A stretch of 64,000 bases of DNA from Novosphingobium sp. PhB57 (lineage in GTDB: Bacteria; Pseudomonadota; Alphaproteobacteria; Sphingomonadales; Sphingomonadaceae), in NCBI RefSeq assembly GCF_004342985.1, contig NZ_SMBO01000001.1, positions 1,054,001-1,118,000 on the forward strand. Reading direction: 5' to 3'. The notes beneath the pieces are model-generated. The model was not told where the DNA came from and made no database searches. It saw only the letters and a program-made list of their open reading frames with translations. Below are positions 43,929 through 53,707 of the stretch, piece after piece; positions within the stretch are counted from its first letter, which is position 1, and the number at the start of each line of letters is the position of its first letter. The position numbers and the translations under genes are program-made.

Positions 43929-45865
43929 CAGGCGTCTCCCAGCAGCGTGTCGACGATCAGGTTCGCAGCGTCTTCCGGCGAGATCAGCGTAGTATCCACG
44001 CGGATTTCCGGATTGCGCGGCGCTTCGTACGGGCTGTCGATACCCGTGAAGTTCTTCAGTTCGCCCGCACGCGCCTTCTTGTAGAGGCCCTTGACGTCGC
44101 GCGCCTCGGCCACCTTCAACGGCGTGTCGATGAACACCTCGAAGAACTCGCCTTCGGGCAGCATCGAGCGCACCATCTCGCGGTCCGCCTGGAAGGGCGA
44201 GATGAAGGCGGTGATCACGATCAGGCCCGCGTCGGTCATCAGCTTCGAGACTTCGCCAACGCGGCGGATGTTCTCGATGCGGTCGGCCTCGGTGAAGCCC
44301 AGGTCCTTGTTCAGACCGTGGCGCACGTTGTCGCCATCGAGCAGGAAGGTGTGCCGATTCATCCGGTGCAGCTTCTTCTCGACAAGGTTGGCGATGGTCG
44401 ACTTGCCGGAGCCCGACAGGCCGGTGAACCACAGCACCGCCGGGCGCTGGTTCTTGAGGCCGGCGTGCTGCTTGCGGTCGATGTCCACGGCCTGCCAGTG
44501 CACGTTCTGCGAACGGCGCAGCGAGAAGTGGATCATGCCCGCCGCCACAGTGGCGTTGGTCATCTTGTCGATCAGGATGAAGCCGCCGAGCGTCCGGTTA
44601 TCGGCATAAGCCTCGAACACGATCTGCTTGTCGGTGGTCAGTTCCGCCACGCCGATGGAGTTCAGCTCCAGCGTCTTGGCCGCCAGCTTCTCCATCGTGT
44701 TGACGTTGACTTCGTACTTCGGCTCCTGAACCGTCGCCGAAACCATCTGCGTGCCGACCTTCAGCCAGTAGGCGCGGCCGGGCACCATGGCCTCGTCGGC
44801 CATCCACACGAAAGTCGCCTCGAACTGGTCGGCAGTCTGCGGCGGATTGTCGGCGACCGAGATCACCGAACCGCGCGAGCAGTCGATCTCGTCGGCGAAG
44901 CAGACGGTGACCGACTGGCCCGCAACCGCTTCTTCCAGATCGCCGTCATAGGTGACGACGCGGGTGATCGTGCTGGTCTTGCCCGAGGGAAGGACGCGGA
45001 TCTTGTCGCCCGGCTTCACCGAACCGGTGGCGATCAGGCCCGAGAAACCGCGGAAGTCCAGGTTCGGACGGTTCACCCACTGCACCGGCAGGCGCAGCGG
45101 CTTGTCGGCATCGACCGAGGACAGAACCTCCACCGTTTCCAGATGCTCGACCAGCGTGATGCCCGCGTATTGCGGCGCCTTGTACCACGGGGTCTTGTCC
45201 GAAAGCGTGGTGATGTTGTCGCCCTTGAAGCCCGAAATCGGCAGAGCGGTGAAGCTCTCGATGCCGATGTCGCGCGCGAACTCACCGTATTCCTCGACGA
45301 TCTTGTCGAAGACTTCCTGGCTGTAATCGACGAGGTCCATCTTGTTCACGGCCAGGACGATGTTCTTGATGCCGATCAGGTGGCACAAGTACGAGTGGCG
45401 GCGCGTCTGCACCAGCACGCCCTTGCGCGCATCGATCAGGATCACTGCAAGGTCGGCGGTGGAAGCGCCGGTGACCATGTTGCGGGTGTACTGTTCGTGG
45501 CCCGGGCAGTCGGCGACGATGAACTTGCGCTTCTCGGTATTGAAGAAGCGATAGGCCACGTCGATGGTGATGCCCTGCTCGCGCTCGGCGGCAAGACCGT
45601 CGACCAGCAGCGCGAAGTCGATTTCCTGGCCCTGCGTGCCGACCTTCTTCGAGTCCGACTGGAGCGCGTCCAGCTGGTCCTCGAAGATCATCTTCGAATC
45701 GTAAAGCAGGCGCCCAATGAGGGTGGACTTGCCGTCGTCGACGCTGCCGCAGGTGATGAAGCGCAGCATCGTCTTGTGCTCGTGCTGGACGAGATAGGCA
45801 TCGATGTCGTCGGCGATCAGCTGGTCGGTGACGTAGACAGCTTCTTTGGTTTCAACGTCGGCCAT
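43928..45865 (-). CDS. cysNC: Bifunctional ATP sulfurylase GTPase subunit/APS kinase (CysNC)
   Basis: A 645-residue fusion. The N-terminal CysN half is an EF-Tu-like GTPase with P-loop G-S-V-D-D-G-K-S-T (Lys46), D-C-P-G-H and N-K-M-D; it drives adenylylation of sulfate by CysD. The C-terminal CysC half (after about residue 450) has its own P-loop G-L-S-G-S-G-K-S (Lys488) and phosphorylates APS to PAPS. Both parts look complete. It overlaps cysD and cysQ by ATGA, giving cysD-cysNC-cysQ in one transcript. Confidence 0.97.
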   Translation of the reverse strand: MADVETKEAVYVTDQLIADDIDAYLVQHEHKTMLRFITCGSVDDGKSTLIGRLLYDSKMIFEDQLDALQSDSKKVGTQGQEIDFALLVDGLAAEREQGITIDVAYRFFNTEKRKFIVADCPGHEQYTRNMVTGASTADLAVILIDARKGVLVQTRRHSYLCHLIGIKNIVLAVNKMDLVDYSQEVFDKIVEEYGEFARDIGIESFTALPISGFKGDNITTLSDKTPWYKAPQYAGITLVEHLETVEVLSSVDADKPLRLPVQWVNRPNLDFRGFSGLIATGSVKPGDKIRVLPSGKTSTITRVVTYDGDLEEAVAGQSVTVCFADEIDCSRGSVISVADNPPQTADQFEATFVWMADEAMVPGRAYWLKVGTQMVSATVQEPKYEVNVNTMEKLAAKTLELNSIGVAELTTDKQIVFEAYADNRTLGGFILIDKMTNATVAAGMIHFSLRRSQNVHWQAVDIDRKQHAGLKNQRPAVLWFTGLSGSGKSTIANLVEKKLHRMNRHTFLLDGDNVRHGLNKDLGFTEADRIENIRRVGEVSKLMTDAGLIVITAFISPFQADREMVRSMLPEGEFFEVFIDTPLKVAEARDVKGLYKKARAGELKNFTGIDSPYEAPRNPEIRVDTTLISPEDAANLIVDTLLGDA

Positions 45866-46767
45866 CAGAAGTACCCCTGCTGCTTCTTGACTTCCATGCC
45901 GGCACCGCCGGCGTCCTTGTCGATGGCGCGGCCCTGCCGCTCCGATGTGGTGGTGAGGAGCGTTTCCTGGATCACTTCGGGAAGCGTCTTCGCCTCGCTC
46001 TCCACCGCGCCGGTCAGCGGGTAGCAGCCGAGCGTGCGGAAGCGGATCGAGCGTTCGACGGGAACCTCGCCCGGCTGGAGCGGGAAGCGTTCGTCGTCCA
46101 CCATCAGCAGCATGCCGTCACGCTCCACGGTGGGGCGCTTTTCGGCGAAGTAGAGCGGCACGATCGGGATGTCGTTCAGGTGGATGTACTGCCAGATATC
46201 TAGCTCGGTCCAGTTGGAGATCGGGAAGACGCGGATCGATTCACCGCGCGCCTTGCGGGCATTGTAGAGGTTCCACAGTTCCGGGCGCTGGTTCTTCGGG
46301 TCCCAGCCGTGCGAGGATGTGCGGAACGAGAAGATGCGCTCCTTGGCGCGGCTCTTCTCCTCATCGCGGCGGGCGCCGCCGAAGGCCGCGTCGAAACCGT
46401 ACTTGTCCAGCGCCTGCTTCAGGCCTTCGGTCTTCCACATGTCGGTGTGGAGCGCGCCGTGGTCGAAGGGATTGATGCCCTTCTCGATGGCTTCGGGGTT
46501 TTGATAGACCAGCAGTTCCATGCCGCTCTCACGCGCCATCTTGTCGCGCAGATCGTACATCGCCTTGAACTTCCAGGTCGTGTCGACATGGAGCAGCGGG
46601 AACGGCGGCGGCGAAGGATAGAAGGCCTTGCGAGCAAGGTGCAGCATCACGGCGCTGTCCTTGCCGACCGAATAGAGCATCACCGGCTTTTCAGCCTCGG
46701 CGACGACTTCGCGGATGATATGGATGCTCTCGGCTTCGAGGCGCTCCAGGTGCGTGAGTGTCTTCAT
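45865..46767 (-). CDS. cysD: Sulfate adenylyltransferase subunit 2 (CysD)
   Basis: A 300-residue PP-loop enzyme that makes APS from sulfate and ATP, with CysN. Start ATG 46767 with GAGGAAA upstream. The family sequence is clear: [11 protein letters not shown], the P-loop [13 protein letters not shown], and H-V-D-T-T-W-K-F. First gene of the cysD-cysNC-cysQ operon. The 105-base gap to the divergent LuxR-type gene contains a 16-bp palindrome that may control one or both. Confidence 0.97.
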   Translation of the reverse strand: MKTLTHLERLEAESIHIIREVVAEAEKPVMLYSVGKDSAVMLHLARKAFYPSPPPFPLLHVDTTWKFKAMYDLRDKMARESGMELLVYQNPEAIEKGINPFDHGALHTDMWKTEGLKQALDKYGFDAAFGGARRDEEKSRAKERIFSFRTSSHGWDPKNQRPELWNLYNARKARGESIRVFPISNWTELDIWQYIHLNDIPIVPLYFAEKRPTVERDGMLLMVDDERFPLQPGEVPVERSIRFRTLGCYPLTGAVESEAKTLPEVIQETLLTTTSERQGRAIDKDAGGAGMEVKKQQGYF

Positions 46768-46854
46768 CAGGTTTCCTCTGCCGGGGCGCGTGCCCGTTGG
46801 CTGTTTCCTCTGGTGCTGTCCCAAACCGAATCGCAGGGATGACATTTACGCGAA

Positions 46855-46870
46855 CCTCCCATATGGGAGG
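46855..46870. promoter_or_regulatory. 16-bp perfect palindrome at the LuxR-type gene start
   Basis: CCTCCCATATGGGAGG, symmetric about its centre, ends two bases before the ATG at 46873. Its right arm is also a ribosome-site-like GGGAGG, but too close to the ATG for normal use, hinting at a leaderless or repressed start. It sits between the divergent cysD and LuxR-type genes and is a good candidate operator. Confidence 0.6.
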
Positions 46871-46872
46871 GC

Positions 46873-47976
46873 ATGGCTCTTACCAGCAACGACGAGACCG
46901 ATCTCCTGATCCCGCTCTTTCAGGGAAGTGCCGAAAATCCGCGCTTTTCGACATTTCTGGAAAGATTGCGCCGTCGCACCCAAGCCGATTACGTCAGCCT
47001 GATCCTTCGCATGGGCGATGGGCCACATGCCGTAATCGTGGAAAGCTACGCCGGAATCGACCTCAGAAAACGCGCCCGCGAGTCGGAAACGCAAGGCCCG
47101 TTCGACCTCGACCGTTACCTCTACGATGGGCTGCGACCGGGCCGCGTCTATTCGATCGGGGAGATGATCGATCACGACCCCGTCGCGCGCGCGGATCGCA
47201 ACCGGCGCATGGCGAAGCTCGGCATCGGGGATGAGCGGGTGGTGCGGATCGCGGGGGGCGAGCGTTACAGCGCATGGCTGATGATGGCCCGCGCGCGCGA
47301 ATGCACCGCTTCCGACAGCGCCCTGCTCTCCAGCCTGGCGCCCTATGTCGCCATCGCGGTCGAAAACCTCGTTTCGATGGACCGCGAGCGGATGGCGGCG
47401 CGGATCAACGCCATGGGGTTGGAGCGCACGGGCAAAGGCTGGATGCTGCTCGACGCCGAGGCGCGCGTAGTGGCGGCCGATCCGGCGCTATCGCAGTTCT
47501 GGCAGGAGCACTGCGGCGCCGCTCTGCGCCCCGGCGAGCGCGTGCTGGGGCTCGATCTCGTTGCCGAGCGCAAGCTGGCCGGCGTGGCGGCGGAGATGGC
47601 GCAGGATCGCTCGTTGACCGCACGACCGCTGTTGCTGCGGGAGAAGCCGCATGTCGAGGCCCTGTTGATGCCGGCCGAAGAAGCGGCGGAACAGGCCCTT
47701 GCCGCGCCGGCCCTGCTAGCGCTTTGCACCCTTCCTCGCGCACTTTCCGGTGATGGCGCGGACCGATTGGCCGAAGTATTCGACTTGCCCCGGCGCGAGG
47801 CGGAACTGGCGATGGCGCTGGCGGACGGCCACTCCATCACCGAAGCCGCCGAGCGCATGGGGCTGACTTTGGAAACGGCGCGAAACTACTCCAAACGGCT
47901 CTATGCTAAGCTGGGCGTGCGCGGACAGGCGGAATTGGTGCGGCTGGTTTACGAGAGCAGTGCGGTGATGGGGTAG
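46873..47976 (+). CDS. LuxR-type helix-turn-helix transcriptional regulator
   Basis: A 367-residue regulator with a C-terminal LuxR-type HTH: L-P-R-R-E-A-E-L-A-M-A-L-A-D-G-H-S-I-T-E-A-A-E-R-M-G-L-T, then A-R-N-Y-S-K-R-L-Y-A-K-L-G-V. The N-terminal 250 residues look like GAF/PAS-type sensor folds; no autoinducer-binding or phospho-receiver features are clear. The gene is divergent from the sulfate-activation operon and starts inside a palindrome, so autoregulation and control of cysD are plausible. Function otherwise not recognised. Confidence 0.85.
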   Translation: MALTSNDETDLLIPLFQGSAENPRFSTFLERLRRRTQADYVSLILRMGDGPHAVIVESYAGIDLRKRARESETQGPFDLDRYLYDGLRPGRVYSIGEMIDHDPVARADRNRRMAKLGIGDERVVRIAGGERYSAWLMMARARECTASDSALLSSLAPYVAIAVENLVSMDRERMAARINAMGLERTGKGWMLLDAEARVVAADPALSQFWQEHCGAALRPGERVLGLDLVAERKLAGVAAEMAQDRSLTARPLLLREKPHVEALLMPAEEAAEQALAAPALLALCTLPRALSGDGADRLAEVFDLPRREAELAMALADGHSITEAAERMGLTLETARNYSKRLYAKLGVRGQAELVRLVYESSAVMG

Positions 47977-48058
47977 TGCCGCAATATCATTCACGCCCTG
48001 ACTACACCTAAGGCGACTACCACCTGAATAGTACGTCACAAGCTATCGCAACCACCCT

Positions 48059-48094
48059 CCGTCGTCCCCGCCTTCGCGGGGACGACGGGGTTTT
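48059..48094 (+). terminator. Terminator after the LuxR-type gene
   Basis: A 13-bp stem (48059-48071 with 48076-48088) around a CTTC loop, followed after GG by TTTT. It lies between the LuxR-type gene and the convergent metallo-beta-lactamase gene. A second small inverted repeat, ATGGGCC-GAT-GGCCCAT, follows at 48115-48131. Confidence 0.75.
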
Positions 48095-48141
48095 AGATTG
48101 TCTGGTCGGAGGTGATGGGCCGATGGCCCATACCCAAACCA

Positions 48142-49389
48142 TCAATCGCTGAGCTTGGCCTCCATCGCCGCAATCTCGGACCGCAGCCACATCGTCTCGG
48201 ACAGGTTCTTGCCGCCGGAAGCTGCCAGCAGCGCCTCATGTGCCGCCTTGCGCACGGTGAGCACCGCCGCGTTGTCCGGTTCGGCACTGAGCGCAATATC
48301 GGTCAGATGCACGGCCTCCAGCGGAGCCCCCGCATCCAGCTTGGCCTGCGCCCGCTCCGCCAGTTTCGCCGCGCCGCCCACCAGTTCGACAAGATCGGCA
48401 TCCACGCTGGAACGCGGCACGCCATAGAGCGCGGTGGTGCCGTCCTCATAGTGGAGCCAGCCCGAATACTCGCGCCAGATCGACTTGACCGCCCAGGCCG
48501 CCTTGCCGTGGAACTCGCCGATCTCCAGCCCTTCCGGCCAAGCGAATTCGCGCATCAGCGTATGGACGTCCTTGCCCGCTTTCATGCCGCCGAGCGTATA
48601 GTCGCGCACGAAGCTGACGGCCGCGTGCATCTTGTCGAGATCCGCACGAATACGTTCCGCACCGCGAATGGCCTCGCCATGGCCGGTGACGATGATCTCC
48701 GCGCCGAGATCGCGGATCGTCTCCAGCGACTTCAGGTAGTTCCGCACCAGACGCGGCTTGTCGCCGCGCAGGGTGTTGAGGAACGGCATCGAGAGCCAGA
48801 CCGGACCGAAGACATTGCCGGTGAAGGCGATCTTCTCCTTGGGCATCCAGACCGTCAGCGAGTCGATCGTCTCGCCCTCGGGCGTGGAGATCAGCTCGAA
48901 AGTACGGCCGCCCAGTTCGATGGTCAGCTTGCGGTCGACCAGAATGTCGGGAACCACATTCGGCGCCGGCTTCGGCGTGCCGCCGCGCTTGAGCGTCGAT
49001 CCCCAGAGCTTGCCGCTCCTCGGCCCGAAGAAGGACTGGAGGCCCATCATGTCGCCCAGCGCCTCATTGAAGCCCGGCCCGCCGACGACCTGCGTACCGT
49101 CTTCCAGGAATTCCGGCACGCCGCCATAGTGATCGGCATGGCTCTGGGTGAGGATGATGAAGGCCAGCGGCCCGGTGCGCGGCGGCGTCAGCAGGCGCTT
49201 GGTCCGCTCCGCATTGTCCATGAAGCCGGTGTTGACCATGACGTCGCCCTCCGACGTCGTGACCAGATAGGCGTTCGAGATGTCGTTCGCCTGAAACACG
49301 AAATCAGTGATCGCGATGGCGTCCGCCTGTTCGTCGCCCGAGCGGACGAGACCAGCCAGCTTCGGTCCGGCGTCTTTCACTTCGCTCAT
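48142..49389 (-). CDS. Metallo-beta-lactamase fold, alkylsulfatase-like hydrolase
   Basis: A 415-residue protein with an N-terminal metallo-beta-lactamase domain and a C-terminal region like the dimerisation domain of type III alkyl sulfatases (Y-T-L-G-G-M-K-A-G-K and H-G-K-A-A-W-A-V-K-S-I-W-R-E-Y-S-G-W). The metal motif reads L-T-Q-S-H-A-D-H: Gln takes the place of the first His of H-x-H-x-D-H. A second metal His is in T-G-H-G-E-A. Some active family members carry such a Gln, so activity is not excluded. No signal peptide is seen. One base separates it from the dehydrogenase gene upstream. Confidence 0.85.
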   Translation of the reverse strand: MSEVKDAGPKLAGLVRSGDEQADAIAITDFVFQANDISNAYLVTTSEGDVMVNTGFMDNAERTKRLLTPPRTGPLAFIILTQSHADHYGGVPEFLEDGTQVVGGPGFNEALGDMMGLQSFFGPRSGKLWGSTLKRGGTPKPAPNVVPDILVDRKLTIELGGRTFELISTPEGETIDSLTVWMPKEKIAFTGNVFGPVWLSMPFLNTLRGDKPRLVRNYLKSLETIRDLGAEIIVTGHGEAIRGAERIRADLDKMHAAVSFVRDYTLGGMKAGKDVHTLMREFAWPEGLEIGEFHGKAAWAVKSIWREYSGWLHYEDGTTALYGVPRSSVDADLVELVGGAAKLAERAQAKLDAGAPLEAVHLTDIALSAEPDNAAVLTVRKAAHEALLAASGGKNLSETMWLRSEIAAMEAKLSD

Positions 49390-49390
49390 C

Positions 49391-50398
49391 TCAAGCCTCC
49401 TCTATGCCGATCATGACTTTGGCGGACTGCGGCGTTGCGGCGATTTCCAGGCCCTTCATGATCTCGCTGAACGGCAGCTTGTGGCTGATCATCGCTGCGA
49501 TCTTGTCCTTCAGGCGCGGCATCGCGGCGATCACCTCGGGCATCTCGGTAGGATAGCCGACCGCCGTGGTAATGGTCATCTCGCTGGTGAGCATGCGACC
49601 GACCGGGAACTCGATCGGCCGCATATAGGCGGCCGTAATGACCAGTTTCGCATGGAACTTGGCCATCATGATCACTTCGGTGAGGATGTTCGGCGCGCCG
49701 GCTGCGTCGATGAAGGCATCGGTGCCCACGCCCACGCGGCCATAGCTGGGCACTTCACCGTGAAGCTTCGCCAGTTCCGCGCGCAGATCGATCTTGCTGG
49801 GATCGAGGGCGGCCTGCACGCCCAGCGCGCGCGCCCGCTCCAGCCGCTCTTCCGAAAGGTCGAGCGCAACCACGTCGGTCACGCCGCGATCGATCAGCCA
49901 GAGCAGCATGCCAAGGCCGATCGGCCCGCAGCCGAACACCACGACCTTGTCGCCGGGCTTCACGTCCGCCCGGTTGACGCCGTGCATGGCGACGGCCAGC
50001 GGCTCGCACATGGCGGCAACGTCGTAGGAGATCCCCTCGGGGATCGGCAGGATGGAATCGCCCAGCCGCGCCTCCCGCACCAGCAATTCCTGCGTGAACG
50101 CGCCCTCCGGCCCGCCCGAACCGATGTTGCTGGGCGTCATCATCGGATTGACGATCACCGCATCGCCGACGGCAATGCCGGAGACTTCCGCGCCCACTTC
50201 CATCACTTCGCCGGCGCCTTCATGGCCCAGCGCGGTCTCCACACCCGGCGGAATGCCGCCCATCTTGATGTAGGACAGGTCCGATCCGCAGATGCCGACC
50301 GACTTCATCTTGACGACCACATCCTTCGGCCCCGCCGCCGGACGTTCGTAAGCATCGACGCGGACATCGCCGACGCCGTGGATCTTGAGCAGTTCCAT
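49391..50398 (-). CDS. Zinc-type alcohol dehydrogenase (MDR)
   Basis: A 335-residue MDR protein; start at ATG 50398, with an AGGAGAGAGG-like site ahead. Catalytic zinc ligands are visible as G-I-C-G-S-D and G-H-E-G-A-G-E-V. The four-Cys structural zinc lobe is missing. The cofactor fold shows G-C-G-P-I-G-L-G. It should oxidise an alcohol with NAD(P)+. It lies 23 bases from the SDR upstream and one base from the hydrolase downstream, so SDR-ADH-hydrolase form one minus-strand operon. Confidence 0.9.
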   Translation of the reverse strand: MELLKIHGVGDVRVDAYERPAAGPKDVVVKMKSVGICGSDLSYIKMGGIPPGVETALGHEGAGEVMEVGAEVSGIAVGDAVIVNPMMTPSNIGSGGPEGAFTQELLVREARLGDSILPIPEGISYDVAAMCEPLAVAMHGVNRADVKPGDKVVVFGCGPIGLGMLLWLIDRGVTDVVALDLSEERLERARALGVQAALDPSKIDLRAELAKLHGEVPSYGRVGVGTDAFIDAAGAPNILTEVIMMAKFHAKLVITAAYMRPIEFPVGRMLTSEMTITTAVGYPTEMPEVIAAMPRLKDKIAAMISHKLPFSEIMKGLEIAATPQSAKVMIGIEEA

Positions 50399-50421
50399 AG
50401 CCTCTCTCCTCATCCGGCCGC

Positions 50422-51213
50422 TCAGGGGCGGACCATGTAGCCGCCGTCGATGGTCACGGTCTCACCCGTCATGAACGAGCTGGCGTCCGAACACAGATAG
50501 GCGCCGATGCCTTCGAAGTCCGCCGGATAGCCGGTGCGCTTCATCGGGATCGTCGGGGCGAAGTGCGCGGCAACTGCATCGGCGCGCGCGCCGTCGCCCA
50601 TCATCGGCGTCATGATCAGGCCCGGCGCGACCACGTTGGCGCGGATGCCCAGCGGGGCGAGTTCGATAGCCAGGCAGCGCACCGCCGCCGCAATCGCCGC
50701 CTTCGAAGAGGCATATTCCATCTTGCCCGGCAGCCCCTGGAACAGCGAAAGCGATCCGCAGGCGACAAGGCTGCCACCGCTTTCGTCACCCGCCTCGACC
50801 CGCTCCTTCATCAGCCGCGCACCTTCGCGCAGGGTGAAGAAAGCGCCATGGAGCGCGGTGTTCTGGAATTCATGCCAGTGCTCGGTCGGCATCTCGAACA
50901 CCGAGTTATAGCGTGGGCTGGCGCCTGAGTTGGCGAAAACGCAGTCCACCCGGCCGAAATCCGCCATGACCTGCTTGTAGCCTTCGACGATGTTCGCTTC
51001 CTGCGAAACGTCCACCTGATAGGCGATGACTTTGCCTGCGCCGGCCGCTTCCAGTTCGGCCTTGGCCTTGGCGCTCTTCTCGGCATTGCGGGCCCAGATC
51101 GCCACGTCGCCCCCCATCTTGGCGACGCCCATGGCGAAGCCGAAGCCGATGCCGCCGTTGCCGCCGGTCACCACCGTCACTTTGCCCGTGCAGTCGAAAA
51201 GGCCCTTGGCCAT
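50422..51213 (-). CDS. Short-chain dehydrogenase/reductase
   Basis: About 263 residues; ATG 51213 preferred over ATG 51216 because AGGAG is better placed. Classical SDR motifs are T-G-G-N-G-G-I-G, the catalytic Ser in L-V-A-C-G-S-L-S and Y-A-S-S-K. A C-terminal I-D-G-G-Y-M-V-R-P end is typical of the FabG-like group. First gene of the operon facing away from the AraC regulator at 51396, which probably controls it. Substrate unknown. Confidence 0.92.
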   Translation of the reverse strand: MAKGLFDCTGKVTVVTGGNGGIGFGFAMGVAKMGGDVAIWARNAEKSAKAKAELEAAGAGKVIAYQVDVSQEANIVEGYKQVMADFGRVDCVFANSGASPRYNSVFEMPTEHWHEFQNTALHGAFFTLREGARLMKERVEAGDESGGSLVACGSLSLFQGLPGKMEYASSKAAIAAAVRCLAIELAPLGIRANVVAPGLIMTPMMGDGARADAVAAHFAPTIPMKRTGYPADFEGIGAYLCSDASSFMTGETVTIDGGYMVRP

Positions 51214-51395
51214 CATTCTCTCCTCGATCCCGTTACCGGCCTTCCTGCCGGCACTTTCGTTGGCGCGATGTTTCCCGACAGCGGCCTTGTCCCGCAAGCG
51301 TGGGGGGAATAGAAATCAGGCCTTATCCAAGCGTCAGGGACACGAATTCGGGCCAGAGACCCGACAGGGACCTGAGGCGTCCGGGAGAATGAGAG

Positions 51396-52289
51396 ATGCC
51401 CGCCAGCACGGCCGCCCCGCTGCCGACCATGACTGTCGACGCCGCGCTTTCCGCGCCGGGAATCCACGCCGAAATCGTCCGTTTCGACATTCCCGAACCC
51501 ACCGACACCCGCCACGCGGTGGGCGCCGGATACCATGTGAACTTGTGCCTCACGCCCCGCCCGCTGCAATCGCGCGGCGGCTATCGAGAACGCTGGGGGC
51601 CGCACCGCTTCGAAAGGCTGGGTGACGTCTTCGTGATCCCGCCGGGCGAATCGCTCTATATCCGGGGCGGGAGCGGGCGGCAGGCATCGCTGGTCTGCAC
51701 GATCGACGCAGCACTGGTGCACGAGTTGTTGGGCCGGGAACTGCCGTGGGATGATGCCCACCTGGCCGCCGCGCTGGACATCGGCAGCGCACAAGTGCGC
51801 GCGCTGCTGTTCCGCATCACCGCCGAAGTGCGCCACCCCGGCCTTGCGTCACGCCGGATGCTGGAACTGCTGGGCGGCGAACTGGCCATCGAACTGGGGC
51901 GCTATGGCCTGGAAGTCTCCGAAAGGCCGATGACCGGCGGCCTGTCCGGCTGGCGCCTGCGCGTGATCGAGGAACGCCTTGCCGGGGACCTGAGCGCGCC
52001 TCCGCTCAAGGAACTGGCAGACCTGTGCGGCCTTTCGGTGCGCCAGCTCACGCGCGGGTTCCGCGTCAGCCGCGCCTGCTCGATCGGCGACTATATCGAA
52101 CAGCGCCGCATGGAAGCCGCCAAGCGCCTGCTGATGGAGGGGGAGAGCGTGAAGACCATCGCCTTTTCGATGGGCTTCGCCTCGCCGTCCAGCTTCACTT
52201 TCGCGTTCCGCCGCGCGGTCGGCGCCAGCCCCAGCACGTTCCGCCAGCGGCAGGGACGCGCCCTGGCCTCAACGTCGGTCGCGGCGTGA
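51396..52289 (+). CDS. AraC family transcriptional regulator
   Basis: A 297-residue regulator. The C-terminal AraC HTH pair is clear: L-K-E-L-A-D-L-C-G-L-S-V-R-Q-L-T-R-G-F-R and V-K-T-I-A-F-S-M-G-F-A-S-P-S-S-F-T-F-A-F-R-R. The N-terminal part is a cupin-like sensor domain. It is divergent from the SDR-ADH-hydrolase operon and just upstream of the sulfotransferase gene, so it can control both. No ligand can be named. Confidence 0.92.
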   Translation: MPASTAAPLPTMTVDAALSAPGIHAEIVRFDIPEPTDTRHAVGAGYHVNLCLTPRPLQSRGGYRERWGPHRFERLGDVFVIPPGESLYIRGGSGRQASLVCTIDAALVHELLGRELPWDDAHLAAALDIGSAQVRALLFRITAEVRHPGLASRRMLELLGGELAIELGRYGLEVSERPMTGGLSGWRLRVIEERLAGDLSAPPLKELADLCGLSVRQLTRGFRVSRACSIGDYIEQRRMEAAKRLLMEGESVKTIAFSMGFASPSSFTFAFRRAVGASPSTFRQRQGRALASTSVAA

Positions 52290-52437
52290 GGCCGCTGCCG
52301 GTCTTGGCCCGGGTTCGACATAACGGCCCGATCTGACGCGCCTGCCGCATTGCCAATCGGCCCCGCGCGCAGGCTATCTCGTATCCATGAGGCCGCCGCA
52401 GCGGCCCGCACAGAGACACGGGAAAGAGGATCACGCA

Positions 52438-53619
52438 ATGGCCGAGCAACTTACGGCGGACCAGATCGTCGGCGACGCCCTCGTCGAGCAGGCGATGAAG
52501 GACACCGGCATCGATGCCTTCGACAACGACACCTGGCGCGAGGGCTTCGACGTCTTCGTAAACGACTTCAACGCCGGAATCGCGCGGGGACAGTACACCG
52601 AAGGCGGCATCGCCCGCGCTACCGCCGATACCCTCCACTACCTTCGCGGCCGCCTGAAAATCTCGGACTATTTGCGCCAGAACCCGGAACTGCTCACCCG
52701 CCCGGTCGAGCGTCCCGTCTTCGTGATGGGCGTGCCGCGCACCGGCACCACGCTGCTGTCCAACCTGCTCGCCGCCGATCCGGCGCGCCGTTCGCCGCTG
52801 ACCTGGGAAATCGACGATCCGGTGCCGCCGGTCGCCTCGAAGGACCTGCTCACCACCGATCCGCGCGCGCAGGCCCGTCTGGCGCAGGAAAAGGCCATGC
52901 TCGAAGCCAATCCGGCCATGGGCAAGTACTATCGCGGCTCGGCCGTCTATCCGAACGAATGCGTGTTCTTCATGGCGCATGACTTCAAGACGCTGATGAT
53001 CGATTCCAAGGGCAAGCTGCCGGAATACAAGGAGTTCATCTTCTCCTGCGACATGACCAGCGCCTATGAATACCACAAGAAGTTCCTCCAGGTGCTGCAG
53101 CAGAATGCCGGCGGCGTATGGAACGTGAAGAAGCCGAGCCACGCGCTCTGGCTGGAAACGATTTTCAAGGTCTATCCTGACGCCCGCGTGCTCTGGGCCC
53201 ACCGCGATCCCTTCGCCGCCACCGGCTCGCTGTGCTCCGTCATCTCGCTCAGCCACATGGCGCACATGGGCAAGCCGGACACCGCGTGGCTCAAGGAGAA
53301 CTATACCTGGCAGGCGGCCGAGCACGCCAACCGGATCATGGATTTCCGCGACAAGCATGGCGAGGACAAGGTGATCGACGTCCACTATGCGGACATGACC
53401 GTCGATCCGATCGGCACGATGAAGAAGGTCTATCAGCAGCTTGGCGACGAATGGACCGCCGAGGCCGAGGCCGGCATCCAGCAATGGGTGGACGACAACC
53501 CGCAGGACAAGTTCGGCAAGCACGAATACAAGCTGGCCCAGTACGGCATCGAGAAAGCCGAGCTGGATCCGCTCTTCGAACGCTATCTGTCGCGCTACGA
53601 CGTGGCCCGCGAAGGCTGA
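52438..53619 (+). CDS. PAPS-dependent sulfotransferase family protein
   Basis: About 393 residues from ATG 52438 with AGAGGA ahead. The 5'-phosphosulfate-binding loop V-P-R-T-G-T-T-L-L-S-N-L-L and a later V-L-W-A-H-R-D-P segment (3'-phosphate binding) are present, typical of the sulfotransferase fold. It should transfer sulfuryl from PAPS to a hydroxyl or amine. The cysD-cysNC-cysQ operon 6 kb away makes PAPS and clears PAP. An acceptor cannot be read. Some members of this family are catalytically divergent, so the reaction needs proof. Confidence 0.85.
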   Translation: MAEQLTADQIVGDALVEQAMKDTGIDAFDNDTWREGFDVFVNDFNAGIARGQYTEGGIARATADTLHYLRGRLKISDYLRQNPELLTRPVERPVFVMGVPRTGTTLLSNLLAADPARRSPLTWEIDDPVPPVASKDLLTTDPRAQARLAQEKAMLEANPAMGKYYRGSAVYPNECVFFMAHDFKTLMIDSKGKLPEYKEFIFSCDMTSAYEYHKKFLQVLQQNAGGVWNVKKPSHALWLETIFKVYPDARVLWAHRDPFAATGSLCSVISLSHMAHMGKPDTAWLKENYTWQAAEHANRIMDFRDKHGEDKVIDVHYADMTVDPIGTMKKVYQQLGDEWTAEAEAGIQQWVDDNPQDKFGKHEYKLAQYGIEKAELDPLFERYLSRYDVAREG

Positions 53620-53641
53620 CCGCCCATCCGCCTACCTAAGC

Positions 53642-53669
53642 CCATCGCCCCCGCTTTCGCGGGCGATGG
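53642..53669. repeat. Hairpin after the sulfotransferase gene
   Basis: CCATCGCCC pairs with GGGCGATGG plus an inner GC pair around TTTC with a two-base bulge. No T tract follows, so it may be a REP-like element or a weak terminator. It resembles in style the GC-rich hairpins at 48059 and 13138. Confidence 0.5.
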
Positions 53670-53707
53670 CAATTAAGGCCGGGCGCTAGATACTTTAGGA
53701 GAGACTG

